Shown here: in pieces, positions 22,801-33,736 of the stretch
How positions within the stretch are numbered: position 1 is the first letter of the stretch
Layout: each line of letters begins with the position of its first letter
Origin: Euglena gracilis
Lineage: Eukaryota > Euglenida > Euglenophyceae > Euglenales
Assembly: GCA_039621445.1 (NCBI GenBank)
Contig: CP154954.1
Span: forward strand, 69,072,670-69,136,669
DNA length: 64,000 nt
Direction of reading: 5' to 3'
Notes under the pieces: generated by a model
Databases searched by the model: none
What the model was told of the DNA's origin: nothing
Seen by the model: the letters and a program-made list of their open reading frames with translations, nothing else
Translations under genes and position numbers: made by a program

Positions 22801-23664
22801 ATGGGTGGGAAAGCGAAGCCCAAGGCAAAGGCAAAACCCAAGGCGAAGCCGAAGGCAGCCAAACAGGGGGCTTGGGGTCGGGCGGCTGAAAAGGTGTGGA
22901 TTGTGAAGAGAGCCCCCACCCCGGCGCCCCCCTTGTTTCACAATCAACTCATCTGTGACGACCAGACGGATGACACAGTGGAGCATGCTGGATTGGTGCA
23001 TGCACCAACGGCCAATGGTGCATCCTGGCGCTGGACATGGTCAACATGTTCAAGATGTACATTTGGGTCATTTGGGACATGCCGCAGATGCACATGGGGT
23101 GCATGCTGCAGATGCCTCAGACGCACATGGGTGCATGCTGCAGATGCCCCACATGCACATGTGGTGCATCCTGGGGCTGGCCTGACTGGAAATGCGGATG
23201 ACAGAGGTGTGCATGCAGCGGCGGCCAGGTCAGGGCAGATGGTGGATGCCCTGGCCGCTGGGGTCCCTGAGGTCTCCGTCCTGGCGGCGATTGGAATCCC
23301 GCCGGGGGAAGGACGGAAGTGTGATGGATTTTGCTGGGCTGATCTTGGATGCCACTGTAGGATGAGTGGCAGCCAGCCCAATCTGGGCGGCCAGGACACC
23401 TCCGAAGGACCAGCTGGAAGCAATGCAACGTCGTCGAGGGCGGAGGCTCCGCCGGCAGCAGTGGACAAGTCCATAGCGGAGTCTCGACGACTGGCCGTGC
23501 AGGACGAGGGGGAAGCCCGAGTTCGACACTGGGATGCGCTGTCGGAGACCAGGCCGCTGACGGAGACGGAGAAGCGGAAGAGGCGGAAGGACGGCCTGCT
23601 CCACCACCAGGGATGGTGGGAGCGAGACGGGGGAGTGGCCGAACCGAAGAGGCAGCCCGGGTAA
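22801..23664 (+). CDS. Hypothetical 287-residue ORF with KAKPK repeats
   Basis: It starts with (KAKPK)n-type basic repeats (residues 4-20), passes through a His/Ala/Cys-rich middle generated by imperfect TGCAGATGCxxCACATG DNA repeats (23,080-23,165), and ends with a charged segment (ETEKRKRRKDGLL). The opposite strand is also open for about 250 codons, which weakens the case. There are no splice signals or known domain. It may be a gag-like ORF of a retroelement or a low-complexity nuclear protein. Confidence 0.35.
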   Translation: MGGKAKPKAKAKPKAKPKAAKQGAWGRAAEKVWIVKRAPTPAPPLFHNQLICDDQTDDTVEHAGLVHAPTANGASWRWTWSTCSRCTFGSFGTCRRCTWGACCRCLRRTWVHAADAPHAHVVHPGAGLTGNADDRGVHAAAARSGQMVDALAAGVPEVSVLAAIGIPPGEGRKCDGFCWADLGCHCRMSGSQPNLGGQDTSEGPAGSNATSSRAEAPPAAVDKSIAESRRLAVQDEGEARVRHWDALSETRPLTETEKRKRRKDGLLHHQGWWERDGGVAEPKRQPG

Positions 23665-23699
23665 CGGGCGAAGAGTCTGCCCCGCTAGCCCTCCTGTTT

Positions 23700-24300
23700 A
23701 GAGTTGGCCCTGCATTTCGGGGTTCCACTCCTCGTGACTTACTACCCCTGGTTGGGGGTGATGCAGGGTTTTGGGAATTTTCGAGAGACAAATGACCCAT
23801 CCGGTGTGTTTCGACCCCGGGTGGGCAGTGGTGTATATATGTATCCATATATATATACACCACCGCCTACAGTTGGACAGTTTACCCCTAGGTATTGAGT
23901 AATTTTAAAAGGACGCTGGATGGATGTGCACACACTCTCTCCCTCTCCGCTCGCAGACTCTCTGGTGCTGGACCTTTTCATCGGTGTTGCCAGATTACAT
24001 ACCATAAGGGGGCCTGAGAGGGTTCCCCCCTTGTTCTACTGCCATGGGTGAAGTAAATTGATCTGGGGGCTGGCCCCCTTTTCCTCCAATGCCCCCTATG
24101 GGACATCCCCCTGGCGCTGCTGCAGTTGCTTTATACAAGGTTTGCACCCTAGCTTCCTGGTGGTGATTCCTTGTTGACGCATTGAAGGCTCCATGACTAT
24201 ATAAATTCTGGCCTCCATGGCCCAGCAAACTCTGGCCTCCATGGCCCTGCACTTGTTGGCCTCCATGGCGTGCAAATGAAACTGAAAAAAATTCTGTCCA
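23700..24300. other. No supported gene
   Basis: Contains a short TATATATGTATCC palindromic patch (23,832-23,860) and repeats of GGCCTCCATGGC (24,210-24,265) that resemble the adjoining DIRS-linked segment. Confidence 0.4.
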
Positions 24301-24474
24301 TATGGCCTTGGTCTCCCCTCCATGGGGCTGTTCTTGACATTGGTCTCCAGGTCCACTGTAAATCTGGGGGGGGGGCTGCTATGCCCCCCCTCTTCCCCGT
24401 TGGAGGTGTTGTTGTGTTAGAAAGATTGGGGGATTTGACAGGCCTTTACTTCCCCTTCCTGTTGGGAGATGCTG

Positions 24475-24718
24475 TTGGGAGATGCTTGTGGAGTTGGGCT
24501 CCATGGCCACCACCTTGTCCTTGATTCCATTTTGCCCACTTTTGCCTGAAATGTGTTGTGGCAGTTGGTTGGACTTGTGGGACATGCCTCTTGAATCCGT
24601 TGGGTTTCTTTTGTCCCATCTTGCCCGGCTTTTGGGCCCAAATGCCCAGATTTTTTGCCCATATTGGGATGCGGGTTCCGTCCTCCTTCTGGTATTTTTG
24701 ACCACTGTGGTCCACAAT
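24475..24718. repeat. DIRS-linked duplicated segment, copy 1
   Basis: About 240 bp, from GTTGGGAGATGCTTGTGGA to TCCTTCTGGTATTTTTGACC, matches 25,984-26,215 at roughly 80 percent by eye. On the - strand it encodes PGKWAKWNQ-type Lys/Gln-rich sequence, open in both copies, which suggests a former gag/linker ORF. Confidence 0.75.
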
Positions 24719-24719
24719 C

Positions 24720-25870
24720 CGTGGCCGTCACATGGTGTGGGTTTATTCTGATGTAGGGATCTGTGGGGAAGGGACGGAGAATTGACACAACGCTCTCCCA
24801 CTTGTGAAACTTCTGGCCTTTACGCCTAATTTTGATGTAGGGCACATTGCACAAGACACTTGTGATTCGTTTCACCCTCTCCAAATCGGAAGATCTGTAT
24901 AAACAGAGGAGTCTGCAGCAAAAATGAGTTGTTTACGCAATGCACATATATCAGTGGTAAAAAGGGGCTTGGGCTATGCACAGGAGGATGGATGAAGGGG
25001 ATCCCAGAAAGCCCCATATTTTTCAAAATTCTGGTTCCAAAGTTTTTTGTACAGAGACAAAAACGGAGGACCTGAGCCTTGAAAAATTGCAACAATTGGG
25101 TCAAAGCGTCAGTCACCTGGTCTGTGGTGGCTTGACGGGGGGTACCCTCATTTTCTCCAAAATGACCCATGAAAGTGGGAGAGCGCTTTGATAACGCTTT
25201 TAACTGGGGTTTATACCCACGAAATATTCAGTACTTGTTTCCCCTCCAAAATTTTCCTGAGCAAATCATGCAAAGAAGGGACCATCTAGGGGGGGGGGTG
25301 GCATTTTGCCCCCCTTGCAGTTGGCGAACATGACCTTGAGGGCAGTGGGTGCCCTGGCACTTTCTTAAAATAAATTGGGCCACCATGTGGCTGAATCCCA
25401 GTAGGGGGTGATCATCAAAACTTTGGCCTGTGGGAATAGTTTCAGCCGGGGCAGAAATTTGTGAATTATTGACCAGGGGGTGGTTTGCAGACAATCTCCC
25501 CAAATTTTCCAGTGGACATTGCGATGCATCCACCCCTGAATCTTCCCGCTGGGGCCATCTCGCAACAAATTGTGAAAGCTTTTTGTTGCCTGGGGAGTAA
25601 AATAAGTCTGTTTACAGGTGTATAAAACCTTTGAACTGTTGTTTTAGCCATTGGAATAGCTGGGGGTCAAAAGAGTAATCCCCCCTGTCCATTTCCCACC
25701 TGCTTATGTGGTCTGCTAGACATTCCTTTGAAGGGACCCACTTTACTTGAAGGTTTATTTTGTGCTCCATGCACCATTTGAAAAAGGGTCTTAAAATTGA
25801 ATTGAAGGGGTCCCTTCTGCCGCCATCCCCCCCCCCCGCTTTGGGGCCAGACCTCCAATATATAGAATGA
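24720..25870 (-). pseudogene. Degraded DIRS copy: recombinase and RNase H/tail remnants
   Basis: On the - strand, fragments match the intact element in order. 25,667-25,858 has FQMVHG..K, matching the RNase H-tail region. 25,228-25,533 has GQSFDDHPLLGFSHMVAQ and then the N-terminus of the recombinase ORF. 24,826-25,170 has TDQVTDALTQLLQFFKAQ. 24,750-24,884 has RKGQKFHKWESVVSI. Frames shift repeatedly, and the HxxR and Tyr boxes are absent because the copy ends at 24,720. It is non-functional. Confidence 0.85.
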
Positions 25871-25983
25871 TCAATTGGATTTGGGGTTCAGACTGAGTCG
25901 GCAACCCATCATCAAAACATTTTGGCGTACCACATATTCATATGGTGTCTTGTGCCACCAGTCAGTCCTCCAAGTCAGTCTTG

Positions 25984-26215
25984 CTGTTGGGAGATGCTTG
26001 TGGAAATTGCCCCCATGGCCACCACCTTGTCCTTGATTCCATTTTGCCCACTTTTGTTTGAAAGGTGTCCTGGCAGCCGGTGGGCCTTGTGGGACATGTC
26101 TCTGGGATCCTCTTGGTTTCTTTTGTCCCACCTTGCTTGGCTTTCGGGCCCCAATGCTCAGATGTTTCTGCCCGTATTGGGCTAGGGGTTCCGTCCTCCT
26201 TCTGGTCTTTCTGAC
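25984..26215. repeat. DIRS-linked duplicated segment, copy 2
   Basis: Second copy of the 24,475-24,718 segment. Its homology resumes at 26,324 (ACTGTGGTCCACAGTCCGTGG) after a 108-bp insert made of DIRS termini. Confidence 0.75.
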
Positions 26216-26323
26216 TCGTACTCCCTCGAGGAAAACCGACCAGGGAGGAAGGGACACCGAGGGCGAAGCACAAAGACCTTGTGAGCAAGGCATGGCCTCA
26301 CAAGGGCAAAGTGCGGAGCCCGA
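26216..26323. mobile_element. Mini DIRS-terminus insert
   Basis: CGTACTCCCTCGAGGAAAAC and the rest of one terminal-repeat arm run straight into GCATGGCCTCACAAGGGCAA, a piece of the other end in inverted orientation. The segment is absent from the paralogous site at 24,712. It resembles a solo or internally deleted terminal remnant. Confidence 0.7.
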
Positions 26324-26989
26324 AGTTTCCACTGTGGTCCACAGTCCGTGGCCGTTACTGGGTTGGAGAGTTTTCTTGTAATTTTTTTACGAAGGGATCT
26401 GTGGGGGATGATGGGGATGAACCCCACTTTCACTTGGGTACGCATGTTACCCATGAGCAAAGTGAGGGGTATGCGCCCTTTGCTCTGTCCACACCCAAAA
26501 GATCCCCGGTGGAATCACCGGTGGGCCTTTTGGAAGGCAACACGGTGGAAACACCGTGTTTTCGGACTCCCACGACAGAGGAAGGGGGAGGAAGGGACCA
26601 AGAGGGCGGAGCACAAGAAGATGGTGAGTGGCTTTTTGTTGCCGGCAAGGAAAGCAGGACCTCACCTCACCATCTCGAAGTGCGGAGCCCGAATGGTCTT
26701 TCCAACCCCCCCCCCAAGAGGCGGCGACGGTTCGCCACGTTTCGTCCGCAACCCCAGGTTCTCCAGCTGCTGCGGCGACTTCTACTCCAGGTATAGTTTG
26801 CTAGTTGACTTGTCAGCGGATGCTCGTCAGGCTCGTGTCCCTCTGGGTATTCTTAAGATAGTATTGAACTTCCGCTCTTGGCTCGTCTTCGTTCTTGGTT
26901 CTTCGCTCGTTCGTTTTGTTCCTTTCCCCTTGGTGTCGGAGGGTAAATTCAGAGTCAGCCAGCTCCGGCGAAACACACCAAGCGGGGAC

Positions 26990-27235
26990 CCCTAACCCAG
27001 CGCAGCGAGCAATCACACAAACCGCCCGCGAGCAAGGCACGGCCGCACAAGGAGCCCGAGTTTCCCACCCCCCCGCCTACCTTCCTGCGTCGGTTTTTTT
27101 TAAGGGTCCGAGAGATCAGCAGTTTTGCTTGACACCTCGGGCTCCGACACGACACCTCCAGGCCACTCCCTTGTCGGTTTTCCTCGAGGGAGTACGATAA
27201 TCGGGCCAAAATGCGGAGCCGGAGGTGTCACTATT
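26990..27235. mobile_element. DIRS terminal-repeat remnants
   Basis: GGGGACCCCTAACCCAGCGC (27.0 kb, inverted phrase) and, at 27,176, CGGTTTTCCTCGAGGGAGTA then AATGCGGAGCC match pieces of the terminal region. Order and spacing are disturbed. Confidence 0.6.
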
Positions 27236-27239
27236 GGAA

Positions 27240-29150
27240 TTTGTGGAAAATGAACAAAATATCTTGCAACCGCCACATATCAGGAGATTGCTGAAAATGA
27301 AAAGCTTCAAACACGCAAGCACCAGCAAGGTTTGGCAAAAGCATCTTCGCAATATGTTCTGAAAAATATCTTACATCTTGGAACTGCAGCAGAACATCAT
27401 TGCAACCAAAGCAGATCAGCCGCCACTCGAGCCTGTGTCCTTCCATTAGACTTTTGTTTCCTTTCATCAGCAGAATTTCCAGGCAGATCGCCCTCCAGTT
27501 GGTCAACCAGGGGGGGACATGAAAAAAAGCACAAACAAACACAAATAAACGCAAAAAAAAGTCGCATGTGTAATCCTTCGGGAGCCCCAGGGATGTACAC
27601 TTTTCTGCTGGAGAGGACTTTGAAAAAATATTTGGGTCTGCCGAGGAAAATCTCTCCTTTTGCATAAAAATAAGCATTTTGTTGACCAAAGAAAGGTAAG
27701 GATGACAAAAAATTGTCAAAATATTTGGTCTTGGGGGAAAATCATGGCCAAAACGAGGAAGTTTTCATAGACAAAAAACTTTCCAGCAAAAACCCAAAAA
27801 TCGCCCGGAAAAAAAACACTACAAGCTGGACCGGGGGGGGGGGTTCCTGGGGAAAAAATTCCTCTGGCGCCGAGGTGGAAATGAGGTTTATCATGAATTT
27901 TTTTGGGGCTGATTTTGTTCCAAAAATATTCCCAAACTTGCCAAAACTTGGAAGTTTTGGGGGTCCAAAAAAATTCCAGTGGCTGCAGCTTCGCGCCAGT
28001 CACTGGAAAACTTCCACTCCCCCCCAAGGTAAACCCCACAAAAAATCTCCAACCCCCCCCGGGGGGGGGATTTATCAGCCCCAACCACTCCTGACAACCC
28101 CCCCCCCGGGAAAGTTATAACACACGGGTGAAAAATGAATCTATGGTCTCGAGGGAGTTTAAATATTGCCAAAAAACAAACAAACAAACAAACAAGAACA
28201 ACAACAACACCAATGATTCCAATGCTCCGGAAATAACACACAAACAAAAAATAACCAATGACGTTGCCTGGGAGGGAAAGACAATTGATTGGTTCTGCTG
28301 GAAAACAAGGCCACATGAGGTCAGTGTGCGAAGAGGGGGGAAAAATGCTTCTGCAGGCAGGGCGTCTTTTTTGACGACCCCTGGGGAGCAAAACCAAAAT
28401 TTGGGCTGGTTGGAAAAAAGTTGCTGGCTGACCCCCCTCCCCGAGGTCCCGGGCTGGAACTGGACCCGACCTGGGGTCGAACCAGGTGAGAGAAAAATCA
28501 AAACTGCATTTACGTCTGAAAAACCACAATGTATGCAAAAAAAATCATTTTTTTTCACCCCGAAATTGCCATGGCCAGCCCTTTTCCAACCCATTTTCGC
28601 CATTTTCGGCCTGCTTTTGGCCCATTTTTTGTACCCCCGAAAGCGAAAACCCCGTTACCGTCCAGACACCCTTCGGGAGGATGGAAATAAAACAAAATAA
28701 AACTGAAAAATGAAATAAATGAACCTCATTGATGGGGGAGGGGGATCTGGGGCTGGAAGAAGGCTGCTGGCTGGAAAAAGACAGCTGGCTGGCTGGCTGG
28801 ACCCCTCCAAGGGGTCAAAGTTTCTTAAGCTACGCCCTGTCCACAGGGCAGGTCGAAAGACGAGGAGGGAGGAAAGGGGATGGGACCGATCAACACCGCA
28901 ACAAAAGCCGAAGACGAGAGGTCTGAAGGAGGCTTTGAAAATGCAGCGGACCAGTCACAAAATCAATACCTGTGAAGAGACACGCTGCATACGCAAACGC
29001 CATATCATCATATCGATGCAACAAACAAACTCAACAAGCCATTAAAACTGTTCAGATCATTTTTTCAGGTGGAGGAGCAAAGTAAATGACCCGAGAAGGG
29101 AAAAAACAAAACATTGCAGAAATATGAACTCGCACCACACACAAGATGAC
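27240..29150. other. No supported gene; MITE-interior copy inside
   Basis: 27,830-28,120 repeats the interior of the CAGGCTTTTGCTTAAGG family (GGCGCCGAGGTGGAAATGAG, GGCTGATTTTGTTCC, CACTGGAAAA), but I see no matching termini. 28,400 and 28,755 carry the GGCTGGAAAAAGGCTGCTGG phrase, also found at 33.0, 36.06 and 45.7 kb. Other frames are unremarkable. Confidence 0.5.
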
Positions 29151-29163
29151 AGACCTCCTCCCA

Positions 29164-29262
29164 TAATAGCCCAGATCCTGGTCATAGCCGTCGTACACCG
29201 CAGGCCGAGGGCCGTAATACCCCTGGTCGAACTCACCCGCATACTGCGGTGGCGCTGCTGCG
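29164..29262 (-). CDS. Isolated exon-like Tyr/Asp/Gly-rich segment
   Basis: On the - strand, after CCACCGCAG, the frame reads YAGEFDQGYYGPRPAVYDGY, then DQDLGYYGR, and reaches AGGAG|GTCTGT. The composition resembles the Tyr/Asp/Arg-rich last exon at 34,010-34,138 on the same strand. It may be an alternative terminal exon or a piece of a tandem relative. No stop or partner exon can be assigned. Confidence 0.3.
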
Positions 29263-29355
29263 GTTGGAGACCCCCGGGATTTTAAAAAAAAAAGTCCGGG
29301 GGCTGGCAGACCCACCCCCGGGTCAACCATCCGCACGAAAATTGACCAAAATCTC

Positions 29356-30036
29356 GTACGTAAACCCCCCAAATATAAATCCCCCCCTGGCTTTATATTT
29401 GGGGGGTTCGTAAACCCCCCAAATATAAATCCCCCCCTGGCTTTATATTTTGACAGAGTTTCAAGACCCTCATGGGGGGCTTTACATTTGGGGGGGGCTT
29501 TATAAAATTTGGGAGGAATCAAACTTTTTCCGGTGGCCTCTGACCTTCGGCGGCCTTCAATTGTGGCCAAATGAATGCCAATGTTATGCCATTTTTCGTT
29601 GTGTATTTCATGTCTTCCCAAAAATGTGCAATTATTATCCAAAATGGAACATTTCCAGAGAAAAAAATGTTGTAAACCCCCCTCCCTAATAGAAGCGCGG
29701 GTGCACTTACAGCTGACGGCCTTATAACCGAACTTTTAACTGAAGCGACTGGGGGTGCGCTTCTATTTGGACCCTACCTGTCCGATTTTTGTTGATTTCC
29801 TTTAATAATCCCATCAAAATGGGGGGGGGTGCGCTTTTATTTGGACCCTGCACTTGTAGCGGCCCCGCGCTTCTATCAGGGGGGGGCGGGTTCATCGACC
29901 CACGATTTTTCAACTTTTCCTAAAATTGCACCACCGTACGGCTCCACATCAGGGGGGGGGGGTATATTTGGGCGGCAAAACCAAACCCCCTGGGGGGCTT
30001 TATATTTGAGGGTGGCTTTATATTTGGGGGGGTTTC
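29356..30036. mobile_element. Inverted-repeat element with CCCCCCAAATATAAA ends
   Basis: The left end has two direct copies of GTAAACCCCCCAAATATAAA plus CCCCCCTGGCTTTATATTTGG. The right end has GGCTTTATATTTGAGGGTGG and CTTTATATTTGGGGGGGTTT, its inverse. The interior holds GGGTGCGCTT(T/C)TATTTGGACCCT phrases. Non-coding; the class is unknown. Confidence 0.5.
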
Positions 30037-30422
30037 ACCAAAAAGGATTTTCACCTGGGCTTCCAGTGTTTTGGCGCCAGGCTGCTACCTGGGAACCGTT
30101 CACCATTCAACCCCCCTCTCATCTTTCGGGAACGAGGTTCGACCCTTCGCCCCCCCCCCCAAACCAAAACAAAGCAGGCAGTAAACCCTTCAAAAATATT
30201 CCAGTCTGGTCTTCAGCCAGGCCGGACTGAGCACCCCCGGGGAGGGCGGGGTCCAGAGGCCCAACCAACCACACTGTGGTTTTGACCCGAGGGGGGGGGG
30301 CACTTTTCCAGGCTCAAACCCATTTTTTTTTGAAACCCCACCCACCACCCCCGACCTGGGGGGCGGGTGGGTTTGGGCCTGGGAAAAAGTGCCCCCCGGG
30401 GGGTCACTAAATGAATCTATGG

Positions 30423-30805
30423 CAGGCTTCGATATGAGGCCGTTCGGGGTTTAGGAAAAGGCTGCCCCCCCCCCCCCCCGGACCAGAGGAGGGGAGTCCG
30501 GGCGACCCCCACCTGCCAGGGGGAGGGGGCCTGACGGACCCCGCGTCCGCCACAAAAAGGGTAAAATTTTCCTTCCGGCGCTTTGCACCGACTTTTTTTG
30601 CATTTTCGACAAAAATGTCGAAAAAAATGGCAATTTTGGCTGTTTTGGGGGGGGGTCAAAAATTATTGGCCCGGCCTTTGTGCCGGGCCGAAAATCAGTC
30701 ACCCAGACCGCGCCACTGTTTAGGTGGGGGGGGTGTCCCCCCCCCATTGGACCAGAGGGGGGTCCGAACCACCCCCCCCTCCACCTGCCCTTACATCGAA
30801 GCCTG
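30423..30805. mobile_element. hAT-like MITE (CAGGGTTYGATATAAGG family)
   Basis: The left terminus CAGGCTTCGATATGAGG and right terminus (inverted) CAGGCTTCGATGTAAGG agree at 15 of 17. The flanks ATCTATGG (30,415-30,422) and ACCTATGG (30,806-30,813) match at 7 of 8, an aged target duplication. The 383-bp interior has GTTTAGG near the left end, mirrored C/G runs, and CCGGCGCTTTGCACCG and GGCCTTTGTGCCGGGCC hairpins. It is the same family as 42,952 and 48,797. Confidence 0.85.
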
Positions 30806-31089
30806 ACCTATGGTTAAAGCCACTGGAACGGGTTTCAGGCAGGGGGATTGAGATTAATTTTGCACATGGGGAGGGGTCGGCCCCCTGAACCAAAAAAGCG
30901 AGAGAGGATGAAATTTTGTGTGTCCGATTGGTTGTTGTTGTCCGACGAGGACGCATGCATCGTTTCAAGGTGTTGCAGACCGCAGAGCATAGAATTCAGT
31001 TTGCATTGGTGTGACCACAATGTAATTTGTAAATTATAAATTACGCCAAATTTGCAACGCTAGTCTTTTCGGCCTTCCATCACATGCAT

Positions 31090-31468
31090 GTCCCATTAAG
31101 AGCTCAGCATTATTCAAAACCTGGTTTTAAAAGAGGGGGGGAGGGGAGTGGCCCGCCGGAAAAACAACAGCACAAAGCGCCGGAATTTTTTTGAGGGGCT
31201 TCAAAAAAGTGCCCAAAATTGTGCTTTCGAGTGAATTTTTCTTGACAAAAACAGCCTGCCAGCGCGAAGCGCTGGGGAAGAAAAAATTTTGGTTCTATGG
31301 GGGGTCCCCGGACCCCCCCCTGGCCCTGAGGGGGGGAAGACTGGTCCAGACCAAGGGGGGGGGGTCGGACCCCTCCTCCCCTCCCCCTGTGCAAAACCCT
31401 CCCCCTGTGTTTCAATTTACGGTGACTTTCATGTTAACCAGGCTTTGAATAATGCTGAGCTCTTAATA
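31090..31468. mobile_element. Inverted-repeat element with TTAAGAGCTCAGCATTATTC ends
   Basis: TTAAGAGCTCAGCATTATTC then AAAACCTGG (31,094-31,122) is mirrored near 31,440-31,468. The 31,015-31,100 flank also has an inverted homologue at 8,845-8,925, so this end belongs to a larger dispersed repeat linked to R1/R2. The interior has AAGCGCCGG and AGCGCGAAGCGCT hairpins. Confidence 0.65.
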
Positions 31469-31489
31469 AGCGCGCCCCCACCCCTTCAT

Positions 31490-32425
31490 TGACCCCCCAT
31501 ATAAACCGGCCCACTCCATGGAGCTCTTTGGACTGAAATGGGGTTTGTGCCCAAAACGGGAGCCCAGGGGGTCAAAAAAAAGGCTGATTTTTGGCTCAAA
31601 AAAACAGGGTTTCCGGGCCCGGGAGGCCAAAAAACATGATTTCGGGCAAAAAAAAATCGATTTTTTTCGCCTTTTTTGACCCGGTTTTGACCCAAAGTCA
31701 ATAGGTTGGCGGCCCAAAACGGGGCGCTGGCGGGACGAAAATCGTTCATTTTCGGCTCACTTTTTCCGGGTCCGGGCGACCAAAAAAACATGATTTTGGG
31801 CCAAGAATTTTTTTTCGATTTTTTTGGATTTTTTTTCGACTTTTTTGTCCGAAAACGGCTAAGTCTGGCAGTGGAAAAAGTGTTTCCCAAATTGGCGGAA
31901 AAACGGCCGTATCTTGGGCTAGGCAGGGAGTTGCGGGGAAATCAAAATACCGGTAGATAGGGCGTTCCAAGGGCTTCAACTTAGGTCTCTGGACATTTCA
32001 TTTTGATTTTGCATCATTTTCGAGATATTTTGAAAATATCGATTTTTGGGCCCGAAATGGCAGAGTCCAAAGGGGGGGGGGGCTTATCCAGGGGGGGCCA
32101 ATCCTACCCAGTTTGGACCCCTTCGCGCATGGATAATTCGGGCCTGGCGAGGAGTTAGGGGTCATATGGCGGTGATTCGGAAACTAGAAATCCAGTTGCC
32201 CGCGACTGAAAAAAAAAAATCCGGGAACGGGGCCGGGGTCATGGTGATAATAATCCGCGGTTTTCACGGTCTACCCAGGGGCGGGGGGGGGGGAGGGAGG
32301 GGGTTTCCGCCCCTCCCCCCCTCCATCCCACCTTCCACAAAAATTCCAAAAAATAACCCCCCCCCCCCTTTTCCCTGGTGGTAAGTTCGCTCTTACGCTA
32401 AAGAGATAAGAGCTCAGCGACCCCC
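31490..32425. repeat. Complex interspersed repeat R2
   Basis: Homologue of R1 (8.95-10.2 kb) in the same orientation. It shares AAAACGGGGYGCC, TTTTTGGCTCAAAAA, the GGGAGTTGCGGGGAAATCAA / GATAGGG(C) / CAAGGGCTTCAA phrase, CGAGATATTTTGAAAA, and ATCCAGTTGCCCGC. It is shorter because it has fewer internal sub-repeats. Both R1 and R2 lie next to GCTCAGCGACCCCCC. Confidence 0.8.
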
Positions 32426-32512
32426 CCCCATACACCCCACGTCCGTTTTATAGGAATTTTTCGACTATTTTGACACATTTTGGAGCCAAACTCCATGGGT
32501 TGTGGGCTCCTC

Positions 32513-32955
32513 GGGGTATTATTTTTTCGCCCGAAGTCCCGACCTGAGGGGGGGGGGTATTATTTGGGGGGGGATTATTTCCCCAAAATTTTCGAAATTT
32601 TTCGAAGTTCCGTAGGAGCCAAAATAGCGCCAAAACTCCCCTTTGGGGTCATTTTTTGTACTTTCTTCTGAAATTTACCATTTTTTAGAGGTCAGATGAT
32701 CCAGAAAAATCGATTTTTTTTGTAATTTGTTGTCAGAAATTGTGATTTTTACCTATATTTTCAGGTCAAAATCCGGGCCTTCGGCCCGAAACCGGGGGGG
32801 GGGGTATTATTTCGGTCGCCGAAGTCAGACCCCGAGGGGGGGAGTATTATTTGGGGGGGGGGGTATTATTTGGGGGGAGTATTATTTCCGTCGCCGAAGT
32901 CAGACCCCGAGGGGGGGGAGTATTATTTGGGGGGGGGTATTATTTGGGGTAGGGT
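32513..32955. repeat. GTATTATTTGGGG repeat cluster
   Basis: Six or more copies of G-run/TATTATTT/G-run. A unit containing TTTCGGTCGCCGAAGTCAGA followed by CCCCGAGGGGG is directly repeated near 32,808 and 32,885. 16,478-16,520 is an inverted fragment. Non-coding. Confidence 0.7.
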
Positions 32956-33222
32956 TTACCCTGCCAAGGGGTCCAGCCAGCAGCCTGTTTCCAGTCAGCA
33001 GCTCCCATCGACAAGTTTTAAGTTCAAGTATTAATTTCAACTTTTATTCATTTCCAGCAACCTGAAGGGTGGCTGGACGGTGACGGGTTTTCGCTTTTGG
33101 AGGTAAAAAGCCAAAAAAATGTCAGAAAATTTGGCCAACCCAAATTTCAGGTAAATTTTTTTCAAAAAAATGGCATGCAGCGGCGCACGAGGCGGATTCC
33201 GCGGTTGCACGCGGCACTGTTT

Positions 33223-33225
33223 TTT

Positions 33226-33258
<33 letters not shown>

Positions 33259-33261
33259 CTT

Positions 33262-33315
<54 letters not shown>

Positions 33316-33336
33316 CCCTCTTTTTTTTTTTTTTTC
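33223..33336. repeat. Poly-T tract
   Basis: About 110 bp of T with single C interruptions. It could be the reverse complement of a poly-A tail, but no retrotransposed body or target duplication is evident beside it. Lys/Phe homopolymer frames here are artefacts. Confidence 0.93.
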
Positions 33337-33353
33337 CCGGGGCTGTGGTGCGC

Positions 33354-33736
33354 CATGGGCAGACTTTCATTTAGTGCGCCGCGGCGAAGTTTGCCGCGGC
33401 GCAAAAAAAAATTTCCGCGGCACACACGGCACACAATCGAATTTTTGCCGCGGCACACCCGCGGCGCACCTGAAACGCTGCTGCAGCGTACCAACAACGC
33501 ATCCACGGCGCACCAGTGACGTTCCAGCGGTACGTTTTTTTGTCGCGGCACGGACAGGGGATAATTGGGATGGCTATGCAGCGGCGCACGAGGCGCTTCC
33601 GCGGTGCACGCGGCACTGTCGCGGCGCACAATAAAAATTTTTCGCGCCGCACGCGGTCACAAAATTTCCGGTGCCGCGGCGTACGCGGTGCAGAAAAAAA
33701 ATTTTCCGCGGCGCACTAAATGAAAATCTGGCCATG
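33354..33736. mobile_element. Inverted-repeat element packed with GCGGCGCAC motifs
   Basis: A perfect 20-bp inverted repeat (33,365-33,384, TTTCATTTAGTGCGCCGCGG; mirror at 33,706-33,725) extends imperfectly outward to CATGG on both sides, giving 383 bp. The interior has a dozen degenerate GCGGCRCACxxGGC motifs separated by A- or T-rich spacers. A roughly 45-bp piece (GCAGCGGCGCACGAGGCG) also occurs just outside at 33,177 before the poly-T tract. No TSD is certain. Confidence 0.7.

Noticed and set aside
33122-33640. Long Lys- or Phe-rich frames over the poly-T tract
   Set aside because: Homopolymer translation, with no coding evidence at either side.
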